From: Chitinophaga sancti
Lineage (GTDB): Bacteria; Bacteroidota; Bacteroidia; Chitinophagales; Chitinophagaceae
DNA length: 64,000 nucleotides
NCBI RefSeq assembly: GCF_034424315.1
Contig: NZ_CP139972.1
Coordinates: 3,906,001 to 3,970,000, forward strand
Reading direction: 5' to 3'
Shown: one piece after another, positions 17,661-26,149 of the stretch
How positions within the stretch are numbered: position 1 is the first letter of the stretch
How the letters are laid out: each line of letters starts with the position of its first letter
The notes under the pieces: generated by a model
Databases searched by the model: none
What the model was told of the DNA's origin: nothing
What the model saw: the letters and a program-made list of their open reading frames with translations, nothing else
Made by a program: the position numbers and the translations under genes

Positions 17661-19268
17661 ATGGCAAAACGTTATTTACCCGCTATCTTAAGTCTGACAG
17701 GCAGCCTGCTCCTCTGGGCAGCATGGCCAACTTCCCCCCTTACCTTTTTGATCTTTATCGCATTTATTCCCCTGTTCCGGCTGGCGGATATTGTGGAAAA
17801 CAGGGCCCGTTTTTTTGGAAGCGCTTTCCTCCTCCTCTTCTGCTGGAATGTAGCCACTACCTGGTGGGTAGGCAATACCACTGTACCCGCAAGTGGGGTA
17901 GCAGCGAACCTGCTCAATACCCTGTTCATGCTGGTGCCTGTAATGGGATACCGCAGAACCCGTAAATGGGTGAGCCCTACCCTTGCCTATTTTACGTTCA
18001 TCGTTTACTGGATGACATTTGAATATATCCACCTCCATTGGGAACTGAGCTGGCCATGGCTTACGCTCGGCAATGCTTTTGCCATGCACCCGAACTGGGT
18101 ACAGTGGTATGAATATACTGGTGTGAGCGGGGGAACTTTGTGGATTCTGGCTACGAACCTGGCCATTTACCATGTGTGGTTCCAGTATAAATTTTATAGA
18201 AAACCGATCATCCCGCAAATTTGGAAACCAGTTCTTATCCTGGCAATTCCTTTGGGGATCAGTGCTGTGATAAATACCAACCTCAGTTTTCCAGCTAAAG
18301 GAGCTCAAACCCAGGTCGTGATCGTTCAACCTAATATTGATCCTTACGATAAATTTGCTGATGAAAATGAAGCATTGGAAGTAAACAAAATGCTGCAGCT
18401 CACGACGTCACAAATCGATACCGAGACCGCTTTCGTCGTATGGCCCGAGACCGCCCTTTTTGTGCATGGTGCATGGGAAAATAAACTCACTTACGAAGAT
18501 TATACACAAAAGATCAGGTTGTTATTACAGCAATATCCACAGGCTACCCTGGTGAGTGGAGCTGTTACCCTGAAACGGTACAACCAAAATGAGGAGATTC
18601 CCAGCTCTGCACGCCGTAACGCTGACGGCGATATGATTTATGACGTATTCAATGCGGGTGTTCAAATTGATACTTCGAATGTGGTGGAAGTCTATCATAA
18701 ATCTAAACTGGTACCGGGTGTCGAACTCATTCCCTATGTGCATTACCTGAGTTTTATGAACAGTCTCGCACTGGATTTTGGTGGTATCAGTGGTAGTTAT
18801 GGCCGTAGCCCGGGTGTGGAGCTAATGGAAAACAAGGCCACACAGGTTAAAATATTTCCTACTATTTGCTATGAATCTGTATATGGCGAGTTTGTAGCTG
18901 AGCATGTAAGAAAAGGTGCAAACATTCTTTTCATTATGACGAATGATGGCTGGTGGGGAAACACTGAAGGTCATCGTCAGCATTTACAGTATGCCCGTCT
19001 CCGTGCCATTGAAACCCGCCGCTGGGTGGCCCGTAGTGCGAACACCGGTATCTCTGCCATCATCAATAAAAAAGGAGAAATCGTAGCATCACTTCCTTAT
19101 TGGCAGGAAGGGGTTTTAAAAGCAAATGTAACAGCGAGCACTTATCTGACGTTCTATGTTAAGTATGGTGATTTACTGTCGAAAGCAGCGGTTCTATTTT
19201 GTATATTGCTGATCCTTTATAGTTACTTTCTGCGGCTAACGCGTAAACGGATAACCAATACTTTATAA
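17661..19268 (+). CDS. lnt: Apolipoprotein N-acyltransferase
   Basis: Lnt adds the third acyl chain to the N-terminal cysteine of lipoproteins in the inner membrane. The 535-residue protein has about six hydrophobic helices in residues 5-205, a nitrilase-like catalytic domain at about 215-490 with the triad E263 (WPET), K347 (YHKSKLVPGVE) and C403 (TICYESVYGE), and a last membrane helix near 505-525. The spacer upstream is long, so it likely starts its own transcript. It would mature the many lipoproteins predicted here. Confidence 0.93.
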   Translation: MAKRYLPAILSLTGSLLLWAAWPTSPLTFLIFIAFIPLFRLADIVENRARFFGSAFLLLFCWNVATTWWVGNTTVPASGVAANLLNTLFMLVPVMGYRRTRKWVSPTLAYFTFIVYWMTFEYIHLHWELSWPWLTLGNAFAMHPNWVQWYEYTGVSGGTLWILATNLAIYHVWFQYKFYRKPIIPQIWKPVLILAIPLGISAVINTNLSFPAKGAQTQVVIVQPNIDPYDKFADENEALEVNKMLQLTTSQIDTETAFVVWPETALFVHGAWENKLTYEDYTQKIRLLLQQYPQATLVSGAVTLKRYNQNEEIPSSARRNADGDMIYDVFNAGVQIDTSNVVEVYHKSKLVPGVELIPYVHYLSFMNSLALDFGGISGSYGRSPGVELMENKATQVKIFPTICYESVYGEFVAEHVRKGANILFIMTNDGWWGNTEGHRQHLQYARLRAIETRRWVARSANTGISAIINKKGEIVASLPYWQEGVLKANVTASTYLTFYVKYGDLLSKAAVLFCILLILYSYFLRLTRKRITNTL

Positions 19269-19361
19269 ACATCAACAAAATATCTCTTACGTTAGCGCCT
19301 GCCTATCAACAGGTGTAGCACAGGCCTGCATTATAAAATGTATTAATAAACTATTTTTCTG

Positions 19362-20153
19362 ATGTTGAATAAACTTTCCACCCAATCTAACCATCTAAAA
19401 GAAGGGAAGAAACCTGTTTTAGTATTACTGCATGGCTTTGCTGAGAATTCCGGGATCTGGAACCTCCAGGAAGCATTTTTAAGTGAATATTTTGAAGTAA
19501 TCGCGCTGGATTTACCCGGAGCCGGCAATAATCCGCTCACAACTGCGTTGACTATTGATAGCATGGCTGATAATGTTTATACCACCTTACAGTCTGCCGG
19601 TATAGAAAAAGCAGTGATCGTAGGCCATTCTATGGGTGGATATGTCGCCCTTGCCATTGCAGAAAAATACCCATCGATTTTACAGGGAATGGGCCTGTTT
19701 CATTCTACAGCCCTTCCTGATTCTGAAGAAAAGAAGGAAGCGCGCCGCAAATCCATCAAACTGATGGAACAATATGGTAATGAATCATTTATCAGGCAGG
19801 CATTTCCGAATATGTTCAGCCCGGGCTTTAAGGCCAAACATCCGGAAAGTGTAGAAGCATATGTGAACATGGGCATCACCTGCCCCCTTGCTTCCCTGGA
19901 AGCATATTACGAAGCAATGATAGTAAGACCTGATCGCAGCGGTGTGTTATCATCTATACAAGTACCAGTACTGTTTGTAATTGGAAAAGATGATACTGCA
20001 GTTCCTCTTCAAAGCATCTTGCCACAGGTATCCCTTCCACGGACCAGTAGCATTTATATTTTTGAAGAAACGGGTCACATGGGTATGTTGGAAGTTCCGG
20101 CAGCCAGCAATCAGCTCTTGCTACAGTTTACTCTTTTTTGCCAAGATCAATAA
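19362..20153 (+). CDS. Alpha/beta-fold hydrolase
   Basis: The 263-residue protein has the alpha/beta hydrolase pattern: oxyanion region LLHGFAENSGIW, nucleophile elbow GHSMGG, the acid in GKDDTAVP and the histidine in ETGHMGMLE. There is no signal peptide, so it is likely cytoplasmic. The substrate cannot be told from sequence. A TAttTTTc box ends two bases before the ATG. The next gene starts two bases after its stop, so the two may be co-transcribed. Confidence 0.88.
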   Translation: MLNKLSTQSNHLKEGKKPVLVLLHGFAENSGIWNLQEAFLSEYFEVIALDLPGAGNNPLTTALTIDSMADNVYTTLQSAGIEKAVIVGHSMGGYVALAIAEKYPSILQGMGLFHSTALPDSEEKKEARRKSIKLMEQYGNESFIRQAFPNMFSPGFKAKHPESVEAYVNMGITCPLASLEAYYEAMIVRPDRSGVLSSIQVPVLFVIGKDDTAVPLQSILPQVSLPRTSSIYIFEETGHMGMLEVPAASNQLLLQFTLFCQDQ

Positions 20154-20155
20154 TT

Positions 20156-22819
20156 GTGAAAAGAAGCACCCTTCTATTGCTATTGATACTCTTCTATGGA
20201 TTAAGTTCCAAAGCTTCCCATATCATCGGGGGAGAGATGTCATATAAGTATATATCAGGCACAACTACCACTGTCACTTACCAGGTGACCCTCAAACTTT
20301 ATAGGGTGTGCGAGACGGCTGATAACCTGGCTGAATTGCCCAACGCCGTTTACTTTGCTGTTTTTAACAAGGCTAATAACCTTGCAGTAAACGGCTCTCC
20401 TTACCTGATCTCTCAAACCAGCAAGGCCACTCAAAGCTCCGGCCAGGCAGATCCCTGTATCGTAAATCCACCAAAGATCTGTTTCCAGATCGGTACCTAT
20501 ACAGGAAATATTACCGTTCCCATTAACGCTGCCGGGTATACGGTATCATTCCAGACCTGTTGCCGTGACTTTACGATGGAAAATATTAAAGACACCCACA
20601 GGGCGAATGATGAAGAACACTTTCCGGGGAATGGTGCGACCTACTTTACAGAATTGCCGGGTACCAATGACATTCTAACTAATTCCAGTCCTACTTTCAA
20701 TAAAGACGAAGCAATCCTTGTTTGTGCCAATAAGAAATTTTCTTACGATTTCTCTGCTACCGATCCTGATGGTGATAGCCTTGTATATGTTTTCTGCGCT
20801 GCTTATGGAGGTGGTCAGGTCACCAATGGCAGGGATAAATATGCTACACCACCTGCCGCTGTAGCGCCTCCTTACCCGGACCTCACTTACGTCAACCCCT
20901 ATTCTGGTGCTGCCCCACTGGGTGCTGGTGCTTACATCGTATCCAATAGTGGGTTGATCACGGGCACTGCACCTGATCCCGGGAAATACGTGGTAACCGT
21001 GTGCGCATATGAATACCGGAATGGGAAATTACTCGGCATTCACAGGAAGGACTTTCATATGATCGTGACTACCTGTGTACGCTTAGTGGAAGCCTCCATG
21101 CCCGATAAATATGATGATTGCACCGGCTTCGCCATTACTTTCCTGAACAACAGTACAGAAGGTAAAACCTACGATTGGGATTTTGGAGATGGTACAACTT
21201 ATACCACCCAAAGCACCGCCCCTTTCCAGCATACCTACGCTGCCGAAGGTGTATACAACGTAACCCTGTGGGTGGATAAAACCAGTAATTGTGGTGACAA
21301 GGCAACGGCCGTTGTACGGGTGTATCCCAAACTTACGCCGGATATGCGGATTGCAGGGTTGTGCAGTAATACCACTACTACATTTACCAGTACTTCTACC
21401 ACGACCAGTGCGACCGATGCCATTGCCACTTACCGATGGGATTTTGGCGATACCGGTTCCTCTGCAGATACTTCACGATCCCCGGTTGCCAATTATAAAT
21501 ACCCGGGTGCCGGTACCTATACTGTTATCCTGGATATTACGACAACTAACGGTTGTGCGAGATCGGATACCAGTATAATCACCGTGTACGAAAAACCACC
21601 TGTCAGCACTACGCCGGACACCCTGCTGTGTATCCGGAACTCACTCGGCCTTACCGCAACCAGCGAATCAGGCGGGCAGGTGATCAATGGTACTTATGCC
21701 TGGACGCCGGATTATAATATTACCAATGCCAATACGGCTACTCCAACTGTATTCCCAAAAGTGGATACAGGCTATACGGTAACGTTTACTGATGCAACAG
21801 GGTGCCAGAATAAGGCGACCGTTAAGATTGATGTGCGTGATACATTGTATGTAAGAACTATTGCCGATAGTACTGTTTGTACAGGTGATACTTTACATAT
21901 CCGGGCTTTCGCCGATGGGAATTATCCCCTTACCTGGTATGAGATCCCTTCCAATACCCATGCGGGTGATGGTGCGATCCTTGAAATAGTGCCGCCAGCG
22001 CCGAGTGCCAGTTACCAGGTGATTGCTACCCTGGGTGATTGCAGCGGGCATGATGATATGAGTTTGAAAATCGTAGACCCACCTATTGCGCAGGCAAGTA
22101 AAGATACCACTATCTGTTATGGCGACCAGGTGACACTGACTGCCACAGGAGGTGCGTATTATCAATGGACGCCGACCTTTTCTTTGTCAACTCCGAACCA
22201 GGCAACTACGATTGCCAAACCAAGGGATACCACGCAGTTTATTGTTACAGTTACCGATACCAAGGGATGTCCTAAAGCAGTAAGAGATACGGTTCTGATA
22301 AATGTGGTTCCTCCCGTGCCTGCCTTTGCCGGCAATGATACGATTGCTATTCTGAACGAGCCCTTTACCCTGCATGCCAGTGGAGGTACCCGGTATGTAT
22401 GGACTCCGGCAGATGGATTGGATAACCCGGGTATTGATTCACCGACAACCACTATCAATCACGATATTACGTATACCCTTACTGCATATACGGCTGAAGG
22501 CTGCTCCGGTACGGATGATATTAAACTCCGTTTCATTGCAGGTCCGGATATTTATGTGCCGACAGGCTTCTCTCCTAATGGTGATGGACAGAACGATATT
22601 TTCAGACCATTGCCGGTGGGAATTACTGAACTTGAATTCTTCCGGGTGTTTGACCGATGGGGAAAACTAATGTACAGTACGACTGAATACCTGCAGGGAT
22701 GGGATGGGAATTATGATGGGAAACCCGCTGCTATCGGCACTTATGTATGGGTGGTACAGGGGAAGAATGTGAATGGTGATACGGTGATACGAAAAGGTAC
22801 TGTTACCCTGATCAGGTAA
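20156..22819 (+). CDS. T9SS type B client with PKD domains and CHU_C terminal domain
   Basis: The 887-residue secreted protein has a signal peptide (KRSTLLLLLILFYGL), an N-terminal HIIGGE domain, an 'ATDPDGDSLVY' segment, PKD domains around 'YDWDFGDGTTY' and 'YRWDFGDTGSS', further Ig-like repeats with 'TICYGDQVTLTATGG'-type starts, and a gliding-motility-associated C-terminal domain (TGFSPNGDGQNDIF ... FDRWGKLMY ... GWDGNYDGK ... GTYVWVV ... KGTVTLIR). This ending is a type B sorting signal for export through SprA/T9SS. The start is taken as GTG at 20156, just after the previous stop; a TTG lies six codons upstream. Confidence 0.9.
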   Translation: MKRSTLLLLLILFYGLSSKASHIIGGEMSYKYISGTTTTVTYQVTLKLYRVCETADNLAELPNAVYFAVFNKANNLAVNGSPYLISQTSKATQSSGQADPCIVNPPKICFQIGTYTGNITVPINAAGYTVSFQTCCRDFTMENIKDTHRANDEEHFPGNGATYFTELPGTNDILTNSSPTFNKDEAILVCANKKFSYDFSATDPDGDSLVYVFCAAYGGGQVTNGRDKYATPPAAVAPPYPDLTYVNPYSGAAPLGAGAYIVSNSGLITGTAPDPGKYVVTVCAYEYRNGKLLGIHRKDFHMIVTTCVRLVEASMPDKYDDCTGFAITFLNNSTEGKTYDWDFGDGTTYTTQSTAPFQHTYAAEGVYNVTLWVDKTSNCGDKATAVVRVYPKLTPDMRIAGLCSNTTTTFTSTSTTTSATDAIATYRWDFGDTGSSADTSRSPVANYKYPGAGTYTVILDITTTNGCARSDTSIITVYEKPPVSTTPDTLLCIRNSLGLTATSESGGQVINGTYAWTPDYNITNANTATPTVFPKVDTGYTVTFTDATGCQNKATVKIDVRDTLYVRTIADSTVCTGDTLHIRAFADGNYPLTWYEIPSNTHAGDGAILEIVPPAPSASYQVIATLGDCSGHDDMSLKIVDPPIAQASKDTTICYGDQVTLTATGGAYYQWTPTFSLSTPNQATTIAKPRDTTQFIVTVTDTKGCPKAVRDTVLINVVPPVPAFAGNDTIAILNEPFTLHASGGTRYVWTPADGLDNPGIDSPTTTINHDITYTLTAYTAEGCSGTDDIKLRFIAGPDIYVPTGFSPNGDGQNDIFRPLPVGITELEFFRVFDRWGKLMYSTTEYLQGWDGNYDGKPAAIGTYVWVVQGKNVNGDTVIRKGTVTLIR

Positions 22820-23066
22820 TAGGAAAGTGGATGAGATTATCTTTAAAAAAGCGAATCATATTTATCCCTGTGTTCGTGAAAGCGCATGCCTGCTTAATGA
22901 GAACCGCTTAAATAAAGCAAATCATATTATAATCCAGCGTCCGCGAAATTGGATTCCGATTGTAATTCAAACCCCTTCATATGGCGATTTAATTCATTCG
23001 CCCATCTCCTTTTTTTTATTTAAATTCCTATAGTTAAGTCGTAGAGCCCATGCACAACCCCAACTA

Positions 23067-24995
23067 ATGCATAGATCTATTATTCTGGCTATTTGCTGTA
23101 GTTTGATCCACGTATCTGCAGTTGCATACCATATTATTGGTGGCGAGATCTATTATGCTTTTCTTGCCATGAATCCGGATGGTAACTATAAATACGAAAT
23201 CATCCTGAAACTATACAGGAATGCTGATTTCAGCTGCGGAGATATTCAGGGTTGCCTGGATCATTTTGAAAATCCGGTGCCTGTGAATATTTACTCCTCT
23301 GGTGGCTCCCGGGTGTCGGATGCACGATTGCTCTTCATCAAAGATCGCCAACCGCTGCGTGATACTTTGCGGAATCCCTGCCTGGCCCCCCGCTCCCAAA
23401 ACCTGGAAGTGGCTATTTACAGGGATACCATCTCACTTAAACCCATATTGGGTGGTTATTATGTAGTCTATCAGCGATGCTGCCGCGGAGAGAAACTAGC
23501 TAACATCAATGATTCAGAACATGAGGGTTCTACCTTCTACTGCATGATCCCCGGTACTGAAAGCCGGCCTTCCAACAGGAGTGCTTTTTTTGCCAAAGAT
23601 GCGGCAATTGTGATCTGCGCCAATCTTCCACTCCATTATGATTACTCTGCCACAGACCCCGATGGTGACAGCCTCGTTTATTCACTGTGCAACGCACTGA
23701 CCGGGGGAGCTAACCGCAATGAAGCTGCCAGCTCCAACCCTCCCCCCTATAATAATACCGTGAGCTACAGAGCACCTTATTCCGGATCAAATCCCATGGG
23801 AGGCACCCCACAGGTTTCAATTGACAACAAAGGTTTCCTAACAGGCGTTCCTCCCAGGGAAGGTCAATATGTAGTCTCGGTTTGTGTAACGGAATTTGAA
23901 CGGCAAACTGGTAAAATGATCGGCACGCATCATAAAGATATCCTCCTCACTGTGTTTAACTGTAATACCAAAATCACCGCCGGCTTCCCTCCCACTTTAC
24001 AAAATTGTGTACCAGAACCAGACCTCAGTGTGCTCATACCAAACACCAGTAATGCAGGATTTACTTCCACCTATTACTGGAACTTTGGTGATGGTACCGA
24101 TACCATAGTAACTGACAAAACTATTTTCAGACATCTTTATCCTGATACCGGGCGATACGTGGTGAAATTGGTGGTAAACAGGGGTCTGACCTGCACTGAC
24201 AGCACTACGGGTATTGTGAGTAATTACCCGGGATTAAAAGGTGATTTTGATGTGACCGGGTATTGTAAAGGAGACCGCATTCAGTTTGATGACAAGTCAT
24301 CGTACACCTATGGTCATATTACCGACCGGAGATGGGATCTGGGATCGGAAGGTGATAGCACGATTAGCAGGGCCTTCGGTGAGCACGTTAACCATACATA
24401 TCAGCATGGTGGTGTCTATACGGTTTCGTTGATCCTGTATACAGATAAATCCTGCGTAGCTACGGTCACGAAGGATATTACGGTGTACGAGGTGTTCCCT
24501 TTTGCAGGGAATGACACCATCCTGGCAAAAGGGCAGGCACTGACCCTGCATGCTTCGGGCGGCGAATTATTTACCTGGACACCACCTGATGGGTTGAGCA
24601 ACGCGCACATTGCTGATCCTGAACTCAGGTGGAATGAAGATATTACTTATGTGCTGCGGGTATCCAATTCACAGGGATGTGTGGGTTATGATACTATCAG
24701 CATCAAATATTATACGGGTCCTGAAATCTATATACCGAATGCATTTACGCCTAATAGCGATGGGCGCAACGACCTGTTTCGTTTTATTCCTGTAGGAATT
24801 ACTGAATATAAATACTTCCGCATTTTCAACCGCTGGGGCCAGGAGGTTTACTCCTCTACTGATTTCCACCAGGGCTGGGATGGCACTTACAAAGGTCAGC
24901 CGGCGCCTGTAGATACCTATATCTGGATCCTGGAAGGAAAAGATTTCACCGGAAAAACTATTTTAAAGAAAGGCACTGTAACTTTGGTGAAGTAA
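23067..24995 (+). CDS. T9SS type B client, paralogue of the preceding gene
   Basis: The 642-residue protein repeats the architecture of its upstream neighbour in shorter form: a signal peptide, the N-terminal YHIIGGEIYY domain, 'ICANLPLHYDYSATDPDGDS', a PKD domain (YYWNFGDGTD), one Ig-like unit and the CHU_C domain (NAFTPNSDGRNDLF ... FNRWGQEVY ... GWDGTYKGQ ... KKGTVTLVK). The two N-terminal domains are clearly homologous, so this is a tandem duplication followed by loss of internal repeats in one copy. A surface or matrix adhesin is likely; the ligand is unknown. The 247-base spacer before it has no convincing gene. Confidence 0.9.
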   Translation: MHRSIILAICCSLIHVSAVAYHIIGGEIYYAFLAMNPDGNYKYEIILKLYRNADFSCGDIQGCLDHFENPVPVNIYSSGGSRVSDARLLFIKDRQPLRDTLRNPCLAPRSQNLEVAIYRDTISLKPILGGYYVVYQRCCRGEKLANINDSEHEGSTFYCMIPGTESRPSNRSAFFAKDAAIVICANLPLHYDYSATDPDGDSLVYSLCNALTGGANRNEAASSNPPPYNNTVSYRAPYSGSNPMGGTPQVSIDNKGFLTGVPPREGQYVVSVCVTEFERQTGKMIGTHHKDILLTVFNCNTKITAGFPPTLQNCVPEPDLSVLIPNTSNAGFTSTYYWNFGDGTDTIVTDKTIFRHLYPDTGRYVVKLVVNRGLTCTDSTTGIVSNYPGLKGDFDVTGYCKGDRIQFDDKSSYTYGHITDRRWDLGSEGDSTISRAFGEHVNHTYQHGGVYTVSLILYTDKSCVATVTKDITVYEVFPFAGNDTILAKGQALTLHASGGELFTWTPPDGLSNAHIADPELRWNEDITYVLRVSNSQGCVGYDTISIKYYTGPEIYIPNAFTPNSDGRNDLFRFIPVGITEYKYFRIFNRWGQEVYSSTDFHQGWDGTYKGQPAPVDTYIWILEGKDFTGKTILKKGTVTLVK

Positions 24996-25010
24996 ATAAT
25001 CATTTTTGAC

Positions 25011-25766
25011 ATGGGGATAGTACTTATTACCGGTGCCACTGCCGGATTTGGAGAAGCATGTGCGAGAAAGTTTGCAGCTAAGGGTTATGACCTGATCATT
25101 ACCGGAAGAAGACAGGAAAGGTTGACTGCCCTGCAGCAGGACCTGGAAAAGACAAATGGCGTGAAGGTATTGCCGTTGACTTTTGATGTACAGGATGAGA
25201 AAGCAGTGAGCAGTGCATTGGAACAAATTCCCGATTCATGGAAAGCTGTGGATGTGCTGATCAATAATGCGGGATTAGCTTTAGGTTTATCTACGATTGA
25301 TGAAGGCAGTTTGTCTGACTGGGATACAATGATTGATACGAATGTGAAGGGTTTACTGTATGTATCCCGGGTTGTGATCCCCTGGCTGAAAGCGCGGAAG
25401 AAAGGGCATATTATCAACCTGGGTTCTACTGCTGCTAAAACCGTGTATGCAAAGGGGAATGTGTATTGTGCTACCAAAGCTGCGGTAGATGCGATTTCAC
25501 AGGGTATGCGCATTGATCTGCTGCCATATTTTATAAAGGTAACGGCTATACATCCGGGTGCTGCGGAAACTGAGTTTTCTGTTGTCCGGTTTAAGGGTGA
25601 TGCAGGTAAAGCAGATGATGTATACAAAGGGTTTAAACCATTGAGTGCGGATGATGTGGCAGATACTATTTACTACTGTGCTACGCTGCCGGCGCATGTG
25701 TGTATCAATGATTTAGTGATTACCTGTACACAGCAGGCAAATGCTATCTACACTTATAAAGAGTAA
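25011..25766 (+). CDS. SDR-family NAD(P)-dependent oxidoreductase
   Basis: The 251-residue protein is a classical short-chain dehydrogenase: cofactor motif TGATAGFG near the N-terminus, LINNAG, and the YCATKAA catalytic Tyr/Lys pair, with Ser in NLGSTAA. It resembles the YdfG/serine 3-dehydrogenase group (3-hydroxy acid dehydrogenases), so a hydroxy-acid substrate is possible. A CAttTTTG box ends two bases before the ATG, although the previous gene ends only 15 bases upstream. Confidence 0.92.
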   Translation: MGIVLITGATAGFGEACARKFAAKGYDLIITGRRQERLTALQQDLEKTNGVKVLPLTFDVQDEKAVSSALEQIPDSWKAVDVLINNAGLALGLSTIDEGSLSDWDTMIDTNVKGLLYVSRVVIPWLKARKKGHIINLGSTAAKTVYAKGNVYCATKAAVDAISQGMRIDLLPYFIKVTAIHPGAAETEFSVVRFKGDAGKADDVYKGFKPLSADDVADTIYYCATLPAHVCINDLVITCTQQANAIYTYKE

Positions 25767-25924
25767 AAAGTTATAATATAACACATAGATGTTATTCCAT
25801 TAGTAGAATTTTCTATATATATTTGAGACAGCTTACTTTTTGTCTATAATGAATGTGGTATAACGATGGCAGACAAGGGGTTAACGATGGTATGACGAAC
25901 TACCATTAAAGGGGAATGTGATAC

Positions 25925-25973
25925 CTAACTATCTATGAGCTTTAAGAGTTTACTAACAATGCTAACTATCTAT
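25925..25973. repeat. Direct repeat CTAACTATCTAT upstream of a small ORF
   Basis: The 12-mer occurs at 25925-25936 and 25962-25973, 37 bases apart, within the spacer between the SDR gene and a 48-codon frame. Nearby, ATGGTA and TACCAT form a small dyad around 25889-25908. Purpose unknown; regulator sites for the small frame are possible. Confidence 0.4.
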
Positions 25974-25992
25974 CCTAAAAAACCATATCCCT

Positions 25993-26139
25993 ATGCTTAC
26001 TTTTGCAACACTGTATTTGTTGCGTCTCTACTATCCGAGATGGAAAGCAGAATGGCGCTTCTACTCCGACAGATCTAAAAGAAATAACTACGGTCGCTGG
26101 GCTACCCGCCAGGATTGGCAGGGAGCTTTTAGCTACTGA
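25993..26139 (+). CDS. Possible small protein of 48 residues
   Basis: An ATG frame encodes a basic, aromatic-rich peptide (LYLLRLYYPRWKAEW, then RNNYGRW and QGAFSY). I recognise no family. Support is contextual: before the intron inserted, the stop codon was followed within about 15 bases by the hairpin now at 28139-28170, which would act as its terminator. It may still be a chance frame. Confidence 0.4.
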   Translation: MLTFATLYLLRLYYPRWKAEWRFYSDRSKRNNYGRWATRQDWQGAFSY

Positions 26140-26149
26140 GAAAAAAGAA

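Noticed and set aside
22827..23033. 68-codon frame between the two T9SS client genes
   Set aside because: It lacks a coding-like composition and recognisable motifs, and the spacer is AT-rich with small direct repeats.
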